Assembly: GCA_009887095.1 (NCBI GenBank)
Contig: QXYC01000017.1
Span: 1-39,584 of the forward strand
Length of the DNA: 39,584 nucleotides
DNA from: Candidatus Poseidoniales archaeon
GTDB lineage: Archaea; Thermoplasmatota; Poseidoniia; Poseidoniales; Poseidoniaceae
Direction: 5' to 3'
The notes under the pieces were generated by a model. That model saw only the letters and a list, made by a program, of their open reading frames with translations, searched no databases and had not been told where the DNA came from. Shown one piece after another: positions 16,139-26,100 of this stretch. The position numbers and the translations under genes were made by a program. How positions within the stretch are numbered: position 1 is the stretch's first letter; every line of letters begins with the position of its first letter.

Positions 16139-17259
16139 TGTGGTCCATCTCCGTAGGTGCCTGCTAGGTATTCATGTCCATACCATTGCCATTGCTCATC
16201 GGTCCAACCGGGGGGAAGGCCTTCCTCTGGTAATGGAGCGATTGAGGGTTGTGAATCTGCTGCCTCTTCTGCTGGTTGAAGGGCTTCGATGGTTGGTGTT
16301 TCGTCATAAATTTTCAATGAATCATCGGTTTGTCCGCTGGGCCTCTGCATGGCTAAAACCGCACCAAAGAGCACCAAGCCCATTGCGAGACCTTGGAGAT
16401 AGATTGGCAAAGCATCGACCTCTTCCGGCGTGATTTGAGCGCTTACTGCAAACCAGGGTGTGGTTTGAGAGGGGCCCTCCCCAGAAAGGGTGGCTCTCCA
16501 TTCAATTGTGGAAGGGGCGATGGCTGCTGGCAATGTGAATTGCCAATAATTGGCCTCGGTTGAATTGACCGCTGCTTGGATCACAGCTCCATCCTCAGTT
16601 CGCCATTCGACCTGCGCTGCATCGGTGTATTTTGTGTGAAGTAAAACAGTGAGATCTTCACCAACTTCCCGTGCCGTGGTGGGCGTAAAATCTTCGTGGA
16701 TGCGAGCCAAGTCCTCCGGCACCGGTGCCACATTGATTTCGAAACCTTGTGATACACCAAAGAAGGGGCTGCCTTGCGCTGGGCCGCTTGCATCAGCGTG
16801 ATGGACGGCTGCATACAGGGTCTTCGCACCGATGGCATCGGCCCTCAGCACCCATGTGTGCTCAAGGATGGAGCCCGTTCCATCGGTCGAACGTTCGACA
16901 TAATTACCGGAGCCACCTTGCCCGTTCGAGAGGATTTCCCACCCATCCTCCAGCGGCGTATCGCCATGAGCGTTGGTGGAAGACAGCAAGAAAAGGCCAA
17001 TCAACTGTTCATCATGAGCAACATCAACGCCTTCGACGACGATGCGAACCTCTGCAGGTTGACCAACCCAAACTTGCTCTGGATATTCAATTGAAAGGGT
17101 AAGCAGGGATGTAGCGTTCTGTCCAGCGTCACCATGGCATGCCCCGCCGCACTGCATATCGCGCAAGCCATCTCCATTGCCGCCGGGTTCAGCAGCTGAA
17201 AAAGTGGTCGAAGTAACGAGAACAATGAGCAGAACGAGCACCTTGACGCGTTGATTCAT
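16135..17259 (-). CDS. Secreted anchored protein with CxxxCH motif and Trp-rich cytoplasmic tail
   Basis: The protein has 374 residues from ATG 17259; GTG 17262 just before it is equally possible, both served by GGAGG inside the end of the upstream gene. A signal peptide (VLVLLIVLVTSTTFSAA) is followed by MQCGGACHGDAG (Cys37, Cys41, His42), then a beta-sandwich (LTLSIEYPEQVWVGQPAEVRI). This order resembles the CxxCH-plus-beta-sandwich layout of choice-of-anchor-V/Reeler-like domains. CxxxCH is not the standard CxxCH c-haem site, so haem attachment is uncertain. A membrane helix (about 284-305) and a 69-residue cytoplasmic tail follow, ending in PPGWTDEQWQWYGHEYL. The gene is in the middle of a three-gene operon, 5 bases after its upstream neighbour. 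Confidence 0.82.
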   Translation of the reverse strand: MNQRVKVLVLLIVLVTSTTFSAAEPGGNGDGLRDMQCGGACHGDAGQNATSLLTLSIEYPEQVWVGQPAEVRIVVEGVDVAHDEQLIGLFLLSSTNAHGDTPLEDGWEILSNGQGGSGNYVERSTDGTGSILEHTWVLRADAIGAKTLYAAVHHADASGPAQGSPFFGVSQGFEINVAPVPEDLARIHEDFTPTTAREVGEDLTVLLHTKYTDAAQVEWRTEDGAVIQAAVNSTEANYWQFTLPAAIAPSTIEWRATLSGEGPSQTTPWFAVSAQITPEEVDALPIYLQGLAMGLVLFGAVLAMQRPSGQTDDSLKIYDETPTIEALQPAEEAADSQPSIAPLPEEGLPPGWTDEQWQWYGHEYLAGTYGDGPQ

Positions 17260-17264
17260 CACGT

Positions 17265-19793
17265 TCAGTTCCTCCTTTCCAAGAAAAGTAGGCTCAGTGA
17301 ACCAACACCGATGAGCAACAGAACAAAGCCAAGAATTGAACCGCTGAGGCCACCTTCAGAGGAAGTGGAGTCGGTGGTTGCTGGGACTTGGACGGTCACA
17401 GTCGACGAGGCACCCTCCTGCAGTGCAACACCATCGATAATTGGCCGAATGGTATAGACGGTGTCACCGGATGTAAGTGGGGTGTCGGCATAGTGTAGGT
17501 CAGTGACTGAATCAATAACGATGCCGTTTCGCTCGATGCTAAAGTTCGCATTTGGTCCATCGTATGCCCATGTGAGATCGACCAATTGACCCTTCAACGA
17601 CCAATCCAGCTCTTGGATGGTGGGGCCTTGCACTGGCGTAAACGAGAAGGTCGTCGATGCTTGGTCGCCTGAATCATCCTGAACCGTGAGTTGAACCGTT
17701 GTAATCGTCGTTGGAGCGAAGGTTGCTGTGGCGCCTGTGGCGGTTCCACTACCCCCTGCTGTGTCTGCCCAAGACCATGCGAATGTGACGATTCGCCCGT
17801 CGGTGTCAGTGGAATCGCTTCCATCGAGCGTGAGGATCTCACCAATCCAAATGGTGGGCGTTGGATTCGTAATGATTGCCGTGGGGGCGAGGTTCAGAAT
17901 CGTGACCGTTTGGAGAACTGGCGAGGAGGAGGCTTCACCATCGTGGGCAACGACTTCTGCTGACCACAGTTGACCGGGGCCAAGCAAGGCAACCGGTACT
18001 GATGTTTGATTGGCCAGTGAGGCCTCGAGGAATCCGTTTCTGTACCAATGAACAGAATACGTGACTGCATCATCGTCTGCGTCAGTGGTGCTGATGACGG
18101 CGTTCAATTCGTTGAGGCTCGAAGCATCATCGTTCAACTCAACGGATGCCGAAGGTGCCGAGTTGACGATTGAAATCGTTGCTGTGAGCGTGTTATCACT
18201 GAGGTCCACGCCGTCGTTTGCTCGCACTTGTACCGTCCATTGCTCGCCTTTCGAAGTCTGTTCTGAAGGGAGGTTGAGGCTTTGATCAAGGGCGGAAATG
18301 CGCACACCATCTTTGAGCCAAACCACATTCGGAGCAACCGGTGCGTCGCCATCGATGTCGGTTTGTGTGATGGAAATGGTTGCGCTTTCCAAGGTGGTGA
18401 GGCTCGTGTGTGATGCCTCGATAGAGGTTGCTTCGGGAGCTGTGTTTCCAATGGTGATCGGACTTGTCGTAGCCCATGAAGACCATGCGTTGCCATCGCT
18501 CACTCGAACGCGGGCTGACCAAGTTTGGCCTTTTTCGGTTGAGGTTGACGGTACATCCGTTCCTTGGTAAACGGTGTCCAGTACGCCATTTCGGTACCAC
18601 TCAATTTCTTGGCGGACTTCCGCATCGTTGTCTGCATCAGCATACACATACGTGACAGAAAGAGCATCGGTGGTCGTTGGCGTAAGCGGAGAAATGTCAA
18701 CCGTGACGACCTCAGGCGGTGTGTTCTGCTCCACGCTTCCGATTTGCACTGTTTGAGCTGCTTGCCATGCCGAGGTCGCTTCGCCGTCGTCCACGCGAAC
18801 TTCCATGGACCAGTTTTCACCATTCCTAGTTGCATAGGAAGGGACTGTTTGGCTGTTATCAAGATCGGAAATAACCGAGCCTTCGAGCAACCAGCGCGTC
18901 TCGTAGGTGAGGATGTCTTGATCTGCATCAGAGGCGCTCGCGCTGTAGGAAAGATTGTCATCTGATTCAGGGGAGCTCGGCTGAATAGTTGGCGAGCCAA
19001 CCGTAGGAATCGTATTGGCAATCACGAGCGTGTTGCTTGTGACGCTCGTACCGGCATCCGACCCATCCGAAGGCGTCACAACAGCGTACCATTCCTGATT
19101 TTTAGCAGTCAGTGACGACGCTGCTGTTGTGCCAGCGTTCGTGATCTGAACGCCGTCCCTGAACCAATCGATTGTCGTTCCAGATTCTGGGTCGTTGTCT
19201 GCGTCATTGTACGTGTACGAGAGGCTCAGTGTCGAGGCGGTGGTTGCTCCGTTTGGACCGAGGAGGAGGTTGCTGGCCGTCGGCGCGGTGTTCGGCGCAG
19301 CGCCTGCTTCGGGTACCTGATAGGTCGCTGTTGCCCAGCGGTCGCCGTTGTAGTTCGTGCTGCCATCGGCAGTAAGGCCTGCCACCGAAAGGGTTGCTTG
19401 GCCGGTACCAGCAGATGGTGCTGTCCAGTCCACGCTCCAACTTCGCTGGTTGCTGCCGGTGATGGAGTGGGTTGCACTTGTCCCAGCACTGTTGACATTG
19501 ACTGAAAAGGTGGGCCCGGTAGAGAGGGAACCATGACTGATCTCGAGGCTAAAGCCGCCCTCGGTACCAGAAACGCCTCCCGTAGCAGAGATGGTCAATG
19601 TGTATGTTGAGCCTGGAGTATAGGAAGCGGGGTGGCCACTGATGGATACGGTGGCCGCGGTTGACCCACTTTGTGAATGGCATGTGCAGCCTGAACTTTG
19701 GCTGTACTTGCCACCGGAATTTCCTTCAGTCAATGGAACGACTGAGAGCAGGAGAAGGGTCACGAGCAAAACGGGAACTCGTACCGAACGCAT
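17265..19793 (-). CDS. Large surface protein: choice-of-anchor-V/Reeler-like domain plus Ig/PKD-like repeats
   Basis: The protein has 842 residues from ATG 19793, which opens directly into a signal peptide (VPVLLVTLLLLSVVPLTEG). The frame stays open to 20015 but that part overlaps ligA and looks non-coding. Residues 34-40 (SGCTCHS) are followed by VSISGHPASYTPGSTYTLTI and GFSLEISHGSL. This is the pattern of the choice-of-anchor-V/Reeler domain: a Cys-x-Cys-His or CxxCH site, 'YxPGxxYTLTV', then 'GFxLE'. About five Ig-like repeats follow, each starting NTAPTAS..., NTIPTVGS... or NTPPEVV... and holding 'DADxD' and 'WYRNG' or 'WFRDG'. Then come a PKD domain (LTLDGSDSTDTDGRIVTFAWSW) and a fibronectin-like module. 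A C-terminal helix (ILGFVLLLIGVGSLSLLFL) and ERRN end the protein. It heads the operon with the next two genes. Confidence 0.85.
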   Translation of the reverse strand: MRSVRVPVLLVTLLLLSVVPLTEGNSGGKYSQSSGCTCHSQSGSTAATVSISGHPASYTPGSTYTLTISATGGVSGTEGGFSLEISHGSLSTGPTFSVNVNSAGTSATHSITGSNQRSWSVDWTAPSAGTGQATLSVAGLTADGSTNYNGDRWATATYQVPEAGAAPNTAPTASNLLLGPNGATTASTLSLSYTYNDADNDPESGTTIDWFRDGVQITNAGTTAASSLTAKNQEWYAVVTPSDGSDAGTSVTSNTLVIANTIPTVGSPTIQPSSPESDDNLSYSASASDADQDILTYETRWLLEGSVISDLDNSQTVPSYATRNGENWSMEVRVDDGEATSAWQAAQTVQIGSVEQNTPPEVVTVDISPLTPTTTDALSVTYVYADADNDAEVRQEIEWYRNGVLDTVYQGTDVPSTSTEKGQTWSARVRVSDGNAWSSWATTSPITIGNTAPEATSIEASHTSLTTLESATISITQTDIDGDAPVAPNVVWLKDGVRISALDQSLNLPSEQTSKGEQWTVQVRANDGVDLSDNTLTATISIVNSAPSASVELNDDASSLNELNAVISTTDADDDAVTYSVHWYRNGFLEASLANQTSVPVALLGPGQLWSAEVVAHDGEASSSPVLQTVTILNLAPTAIITNPTPTIWIGEILTLDGSDSTDTDGRIVTFAWSWADTAGGSGTATGATATFAPTTITTVQLTVQDDSGDQASTTFSFTPVQGPTIQELDWSLKGQLVDLTWAYDGPNANFSIERNGIVIDSVTDLHYADTPLTSGDTVYTIRPIIDGVALQEGASSTVTVQVPATTDSTSSEGGLSGSILGFVLLLIGVGSLSLLFLERRN

Positions 19794-19867
19794 GGATTTT
19801 GCTGTGCCGTGGCCTATGAGAGTGTTTTGGTTGGATGATTGAACAAACGAGGCTTTCGACACCCGTC

Positions 19868-22036
19868 TTAGAAGTCCGTTAACGAGGCTTGCTGGGTGCC
19901 CACGGTTGCCGACGGCGGGGCCGGTTCCGGAGGCGAGGGCGGCGCTAATTGCTCGGGCTGGCCAGAAGGTATTGGCCCTGCTGCGCATGCTCGAAGAAGG
20001 TCTTCTTCGTTCCAAATCGTGATCCCTAATTGCTCCGCCTTTGCCCGTTTTGAGCCTGCCTTTTCGCCAGCGACAAGAACGTCGAGTTGTGAGGAGACGC
20101 TGCCGACGACTTTGCCGCCTGCGGCTTTAATCGAGAGTTGTACTTCCTTTCGTGGACGTTGAAGAGAGCCGGTGAGGCACAGGGTCATACCAGCCAAAGG
20201 CCCGCCTTGCTCAGGTTTTGGCTCGTCGAGCACTTCAATCAGCGATGCTAAGTCGAGGATCATCCCCTTTCTGTTCAGCAAACCGTCGCGAACGAGAATT
20301 GCAACTTTACTTCCAATGCCGTCAACCTCGCACAACGCTCGAATGGCTTGATTTTCTGTGTAGGGTTTGCCTTTTTCGTTGAGGGTCGGGCCAAATTCTG
20401 CTGAATCTGGTTCCGCCATTGCATCTTCTGCCCATTTCATGATTGCATCAAGCGTTGTGAATCGCTGTGCGACTGAGGTAGCAAGTTCGGGACCAATGCC
20501 TGAAAGACCCATGGCGTGAAGGAAGCGTCCGAGTTTGAGAGAGGTTGTCTTCGAGAGTTCGTTGAGGACATTAAGCGCTGATTTTTCGCCCATCCGCTCG
20601 ATGTTTTCCAATTCTGCTTGTTGGAGACGATACAGGTCTGGAATGGTTTGAATCAAATCCAAGTGGAGCAATTGGTCGACTAACTTCTCCCCGATGCCGT
20701 CCATTTCGAGGCTTCGGCACCAATAGAGAATTGCGCGACTTGTACGGGCGTCACACATCATGTTGGTGCATCGGATGAACGCTCCATCGGCCTCGAGCGA
20801 TGCTTCGCATGCTGGGCATTGGTTCGGCACCGCAATCGCTGTTTTTTGAGGCATCTCTTCTGTGAAAGGAGTCCCATCTGCATGGCTACGGTTGTTGAGA
20901 TCTTCTAGCGAACCGGGGCCAAGGCTTGCCTCAATTTTGGGAATGACGTCACCACGACGAACAATCAACACACGGTCGCCTATCTTGACACCGAGGCGTT
21001 CAACTTCACCCACATTGTGCAGTGTAGTGTGTTCAACCGTTACGCCGCCCACCGACTGGGGTGCGATCCTCGCAACGGGGGTGACGGCCCCTGTTCGCCC
21101 CGTTTGCCAAGTCACATCGAGAAGAATCGAGGTTGCTTCCTCGGGCGGGAATTTCCATGCTAATGCCCAACGTGGATGATGTGCTGTTGATCCGAGCCGT
21201 TCGCGTTGAGCCAAATCGTCCAACTTGAACACAATACCGTCGATCTCAAACTCATAGTTAGGGCGTTTCGTGCTCCATTCAAGCGTGTAATCGATCATAT
21301 CTTGTTGAATGGTTGAAGATTCGAAAACCTGCCACGGAGCAGGTTTGATTCCAATTGAATCCTTCAAGAATTCGAGCAATTCGCTATCGTATTGCACATC
21401 GGGGGAATCGGATACGAATTTGACATCGTACGCACAAAACACGAGGTCAGAAGCGCTGGCTTTCCCGTCCCCATGTTTCTGCCGGAGCGCACCAGAACAG
21501 AGGTTTCTCGGGTTTGGTGAGATGTGCTTGTACTTTTTTTCAAACACGTCCAATGGCATGACGACTTCGCCACGAACATGGCAATTGACTGGCAAGTTCA
21601 GGCGCGTTGGTATGTTCGCCACTTGCTTTGCATTCAGCGTCACATCTTCACCGCGCTCGCCACTTCCGCGTGTCGCAGCCCGGTGCAAGTTTCCCGCAAC
21701 GTACTCAAGCGATAGAGCCGAGCCGTCGAGTTTCGGTTGAGCAAGGTACCGAGTGCCACCGAATGTGGACTGGTTGACAAAGTGGAGAATGTCTTCATCG
21801 GTCGTTCCTTTGTCAAGGGAACGCATTGGAAATTGGTGCTCGATCTTGACCGTTCCCGGCAAGGGTTCTGGCCCAACTTCGTGAAGCACTGCGTGGTCGG
21901 GATCCAATTGCTTGAGCTCATCCCACAACGCATCGAAATCGGCGTCTGAGATTTCTGGGGAGGCTTGATTGTAGTACAATTCTCGATGGTACCGGACCGC
22001 CTCGGCCAGTTGTCGAACGCGCTCCTCCCCGGCCAT
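19868..22036 (-). CDS. ligA: NAD+-dependent DNA ligase LigA with C-terminal PIP-box-like tail
   Basis: The protein has 722 residues from ATG 22036; a TTG at 22042 precedes it. LigA seals nicks using NAD+. All the usual parts are present in order. Domain Ia has YHRELYYNQASPEISDADFD. The adenylation domain has the nucleophile Lys102 in AQPKLDGSAL and the RGSGERGEDVTLN motif. An OB fold (VTPVARIAPQSVGGVTVEHTTL) and a four-Cys zinc finger (CPACEASLEADGAFIRCTNMMC) follow. Then come helix-hairpin-helix repeats and a BRCT domain (GMTLCLTGSLQRPRKEV). A Pro-rich tail of about 30 residues ends in QASLTDF, the very C-terminus, which matches the PCNA-interacting Q-x-x-L-x-x-F motif. The family is bacterial and was probably acquired by transfer. 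It lies upstream of the three-gene surface operon with a 74-base gap. Confidence 0.97.
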   Translation of the reverse strand: MAGEERVRQLAEAVRYHRELYYNQASPEISDADFDALWDELKQLDPDHAVLHEVGPEPLPGTVKIEHQFPMRSLDKGTTDEDILHFVNQSTFGGTRYLAQPKLDGSALSLEYVAGNLHRAATRGSGERGEDVTLNAKQVANIPTRLNLPVNCHVRGEVVMPLDVFEKKYKHISPNPRNLCSGALRQKHGDGKASASDLVFCAYDVKFVSDSPDVQYDSELLEFLKDSIGIKPAPWQVFESSTIQQDMIDYTLEWSTKRPNYEFEIDGIVFKLDDLAQRERLGSTAHHPRWALAWKFPPEEATSILLDVTWQTGRTGAVTPVARIAPQSVGGVTVEHTTLHNVGEVERLGVKIGDRVLIVRRGDVIPKIEASLGPGSLEDLNNRSHADGTPFTEEMPQKTAIAVPNQCPACEASLEADGAFIRCTNMMCDARTSRAILYWCRSLEMDGIGEKLVDQLLHLDLIQTIPDLYRLQQAELENIERMGEKSALNVLNELSKTTSLKLGRFLHAMGLSGIGPELATSVAQRFTTLDAIMKWAEDAMAEPDSAEFGPTLNEKGKPYTENQAIRALCEVDGIGSKVAILVRDGLLNRKGMILDLASLIEVLDEPKPEQGGPLAGMTLCLTGSLQRPRKEVQLSIKAAGGKVVGSVSSQLDVLVAGEKAGSKRAKAEQLGITIWNEEDLLRACAAGPIPSGQPEQLAPPSPPEPAPPSATVGTQQASLTDF

Positions 22037-22067
22037 GTTCAATCACCGAAGCCAGAGGATATGAACA

Positions 22068-22496
22068 TCACGAAAATTGCAATCCGAGCAACTCAAAGTC
22101 AGCCAACGGGCAGCGAGTCATGACTGCATGCGTGAGGATTCGAAGATGTAATTCTGCAACGACGTGAACCGTTGCTTGAAACATATGACCTGCGTGAACA
22201 TTGTTGTCGTCATCAGACCAGCAACAGTGGATGTGTGTGAAGGCTTTTCCTTCTTGAGTGCGGGCAATATTTCCCGAGAGACTTACCATTTCCGAAGGCA
22301 TTTCCAGAGGTCGGCGCTGGTAGACACCTTGCTCGTTCATGTAGCCATATTTGTTATCTCGAGTTCGCCCAATTCCACTTGTAATAGCCGCTGCATCAAA
22401 GCCAACCTCATCCGCAAGCGACTGAAGCGATGCGTGAATTTCTTCATCTGGGTCAATGCGTACAAACAGGTCCTCTCCGCTGCGGGTCCATTCCAT
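22068..22496 (-). CDS. PPC/DUF296 domain protein
   Basis: The protein has 142 residues and is nearly all one PPC (DUF296) domain. It has the family order: a start strand (DLFVRIDPDEEIHASLQSLA), GFDAAAITSGIGRTRDNKYG, then VSLSGNIARTQEGKAFTHIH, and VHAGHMFQATVHVVAELHL. The family pattern 'LSGxI...G...HIH' and 'xGHxxxxxVxxxxE' is complete. In bacteria and archaea this stand-alone domain is a trimeric protein of uncertain role; in plants it is fused to AT-hook DNA-binding motifs. It sits 25 bases upstream of the ligA frame on the same strand, so co-transcription with ligA is likely. Confidence 0.88.
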   Translation of the reverse strand: MEWTRSGEDLFVRIDPDEEIHASLQSLADEVGFDAAAITSGIGRTRDNKYGYMNEQGVYQRRPLEMPSEMVSLSGNIARTQEGKAFTHIHCCWSDDDNNVHAGHMFQATVHVVAELHLRILTHAVMTRCPLADFELLGLQFS

Positions 22497-22532
22497 GGTG
22501 GTTCCAAAGCAACCCGCTTATTGAGAATAACG

Positions 22533-23102
22533 CTACTCCTCTTGTGCAATTTTCCCAGAAGAGGCCGGCCAAGACTTCTCTTCATCGAGGGCGATTTCTA
22601 TCCTTGAACGGGCCACTGAAAGGTCATTTTTGTCACCACCAAGCGGGAGCGGCCCGAAGATCCCCCAGCCCTTCCGCAACAACATAATCCGACGCGCCGG
22701 TTGTCGTTTGGAAAGCCTGAGCCGGCCCCACTCGTAGCGTTGACCATCAGCAAATGCATGAGTCCGAGTGACAGCGTAGCGCTTGGGTACGAGCAATGAA
22801 ATGATGTGCAATCCAAGGCATACATCCCAAGCAATCGCATAAGCGGGGTTTGTGTTCGAAACGCCAACGAGTCCCCATGGAAGCACCATCATAGCGGCCA
22901 TAGAACCGAGGTTACCCCATTGACGAATCACTTCCTGTGCCCCTTCGCTTTCCCAAGCAAAGCCACCGTTTGGCAACTCGCCAAGGGTGGGTACGTCAAG
23001 GCGCTGTCGAGTTAACCAGAACGCATCCCAAATCACAATACCAAACAAGACTGCAACGGCAACCCCTGCAAAGACGTCTGGATTCGGAAGTGAGGGTTCC
23101 AT
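22533..23102 (-). CDS. Predicted membrane protein with soluble C-terminal domain, function unknown
   Basis: The protein has 189 residues. Hydrophobic segments lie at about 9-30 (VFAGVAVAVLFGIVIWDAFWL), 66-84 (LGSMAAMMVLPWGLVGVS) and 88-106 (AYAIAWDVCLGLHIISLLV). The C-terminal 80 residues (KRYAVTRTHAFADGQRYEWG, then RLRLSKRQPARRIMLLR) alternate strands and may form a small beta-rich domain facing the cytoplasm. No family is recognised. It starts 9 bases after the beta-helix protein gene ends, so it is probably in the same transcript. Confidence 0.75.
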   Translation of the reverse strand: MEPSLPNPDVFAGVAVAVLFGIVIWDAFWLTRQRLDVPTLGELPNGGFAWESEGAQEVIRQWGNLGSMAAMMVLPWGLVGVSNTNPAYAIAWDVCLGLHIISLLVPKRYAVTRTHAFADGQRYEWGRLRLSKRQPARRIMLLRKGWGIFGPLPLGGDKNDLSVARSRIEIALDEEKSWPASSGKIAQEE

Positions 23103-23111
23103 ACGGACACC

Positions 23112-26100
23112 TCAAAGGTGGGTGAGGTCAATCTCGCCAAGGTCATCGCCGCCACCCTTGCGCATGCGAACCAAGAACAGAACAACGGCCACAGCAATCA
23201 AAGCGATGAGCAGAAGTGTCCCTGTTTCAAAGTCGTCTGTGTCCTCAACGGTTGTTCCTTCCATGGTATCAGGGATACCGTCGTTATCATCGTCTTGATC
23301 TGCAAAAAGCCAAGTTGTCATGCCGTCTGGGCAATTGACGTCATCCGGTTGCCCGTCGCCGTCCGTATCAATTGAAGCGCAAGCGTCCAAAGGATAGTCG
23401 TCCCGTGCATCCGGTACACCATCGTTGTCATCGTCGGTGTCTTCTTGATCTGGCCCACATGGATAGCCAATAGCGCTGTTGAACCACACATTGGTTTGTT
23501 GCGTGTAGGTGCATGAAGGAGTCCAGTCGCCGTCTGTGTCGAGTTGGGTGATTTCAAAATCCACTGCGTCGGAGGTTGAAGCGCCCAACGCATCGGTCAC
23601 CTTTGCTTCGAGGACATAAAATCCGTATGGAAGGTCGGTGATGTTGTACTGTGCTTCATTTGGCCCGCGTAGGACTTCTTCACCGGATGCATCGGTAATG
23701 ATCCATTCAATGGTGAGTTCATCGATTGAATCAAGGTCATCGCTGTAGGTCACTTGAGCATTCAACGGGGTGGTTTCCATGACCCTTTGACCTGAATACG
23801 GCGTTGTGATTTCAACGATGGGAGCGCCGTTGAGAGCCATGAGGATCACGATCGAGGTATTCATGCCTTCCGTGTAATTGACGGTTAAGGTCTGGATTGG
23901 AAGCCCTGGTGCCGTAGCTTGTAGGTTTACCGAAGTCAATGTGGTCGTCGAAGACTCATCTGCAATGATGATTGGGAGTTCAACCAAGACAGAAGTGCCT
24001 TCGACCTGTGTCGAATGTCCCGAAGTGTGACCTGTCGTTCCAATCGCAAAGATCACCTCAATCGGTACGCCGTTGACTTGAGCATCGAAGTTGAAGGTGG
24101 TCCACATGTGAATTGCTGCGCCATCGTATGCTGATGTCTGAGTCGCCATGACGTCCACAAGGTTGACGACGATCGCACCTGAAGCCGCCACCTCTCCTAT
24201 GATTGAGCCGCCTTCAATCCGAGCCGAATAATGGTCTGCAGAAAGCACAACTGATGCCAAGATATCGGGGGAACGGAACACAACTGGGGCGATGGACCCG
24301 TCGTCAACATCTGCGTGCAAATCAATCGCAACAGCGTAGTTTGCAGCACTCAGGCCTTCGACGATGAGGCTATCCATGGTGCGACCATGGTGGCTTGAAA
24401 AGGCGGTTCCTGTGCCTTCACCGTTCAAAATGAGGCCGTCAATAATTCCAGCTGTTTCATCAAAGTCGACAGCGGGTGCGCCCGACACTTGAATGGTGTT
24501 CAAATCGATAAAGCGATTGTTGATTCCTGCAAGGCCGCCCATTGACCCAACGGTTCCATTCAAATCGGACACTGTAAAGCCTCCATCAATGGATTCCAGC
24601 CAGCCAACGTAGCCGCTTCCATTGAACGCAGTTGCATCGATGTTGTTCATGGAACCGGTCACGGCTGTGACTTCAAATCCATGCGTCATTTCTCCGCTGA
24701 AGGAAAGGCCATCAACATCCACAACGGATTGACGAGCCCACAATCCAACGCCATTGCAATTGACAAGGGAGACATCTGAAAGGATGAGGGTTCCTTCGGT
24801 AGCGATGGTATTGATGCACCCGCTTCCGGCATCATAGAGAGTGCTGTCGGTGAGTTCGACCGTTGCGTTGCTACCGCTTGTAATGACAATCAGTGGGTCG
24901 GCGCCAGAGGAGCGTGCAAGTTCAGTTCCAGCTGCGCTCAGTTGACCGAATTGGGAGACGGTCAAAGCGGGTGAGGCTTCCAGCACCGATGAGGCTGAGA
25001 GATCAATCGTTGAGGAAGTCAGGGAGCCAAGGTGCAACCCACCCCAGCGAGCGCCTTGACCAGTAGAAGAAAGTGTAGCATCGCCAACATCCATAGCGCC
25101 GTCCACGGTGATTGTGCGGCCTTCTGAGATTCGCACAGATACACCGTCATCGATGCTCAGTGTTCCTGTTTGGCTGACGGTGAGGTCGGCATCGAGGAAG
25201 TAAGGGCTCCATTGTGATTCCAAGATTAGCCACTCATCGAGCGAGCCGCCAGTAATTCTTGAAGCCATGAAGGTGTGATCCAGAGAGGTTGACGAATCCC
25301 AGGTGACAAAGTCTGTAAACGAGCCAATTTGAAGATTGACGTTCTTGATTCCGCCAGTTGTTTCACTGCTGTCTGTGACTTCACGAGCCGTAGCAGTGGT
25401 GCTTAGGCGGCCTTGGTCGTCTGTTGAAGCAACCGAGCCGTCCACGGAAATGAGCGCACCGGCAACCGGTTCGCCTTGGTCAAGAACCCTGATGTTAAGT
25501 TCCGAGAGGACATTCAGCGACGCTCCTGTGAGCGCCGTGACTGTTCCCGAAATCGAGCCTGCCACGAGGTCATATTCGCAACCGGGTTGTAAGACAAGGT
25601 TGCCGTTGATGTGAACACGTTCAGAAGTTCGAAGGCTCTGACAAGCCCATGATACGTTTCCTATGACGTCGAATCCGTCTTCACTGTTTGACGACAACAT
25701 GCTGTCAAAGCCCATTGAGAAACGATGTGCGGCAATCGTCGAAGCATCGCCCATCAGTTGAGCGCTGCCTTGGACACTCACCAAGCCGTCTGTAGGAAGA
25801 AGGAGGGTCGTGCTGTCGAGTTGGAGGCCGCTACCGGTTTCAAGGGTTAAATCGCCAGTGAGGACGTGGGGGCTGCCGTCAGGGCGGGCGCCGAGATAGA
25901 CAACTTGACCGCTCGTGATGGTCCAGTCGCCCTGAGGAATCACCGGAACTTGAACAGACTGGCCCATGCTTCCCCCGTAGAGGGTGACCCTCACGCCGGC
26001 ACCGCCAAGACTGACGTCGACAATGCTGCCTTGGGATTTGAGGGGCAGTGTCGCTGCGCCATTGGTGTTGCTTTGTAAGATGAAGCCGTGAACGGCAATG

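Noticed and set aside
16980-19690. Reading the CTCH and CGGACH motifs as standard c-type haem sites
   Set aside because: Spacing differs from CxxCH in both, so haem attachment cannot be claimed from sequence.
19794-20015. Upstream extension of the CTCH surface protein to 20015
   Set aside because: It overlaps the ligA 3' end, and the signal peptide begins right after ATG 19793.
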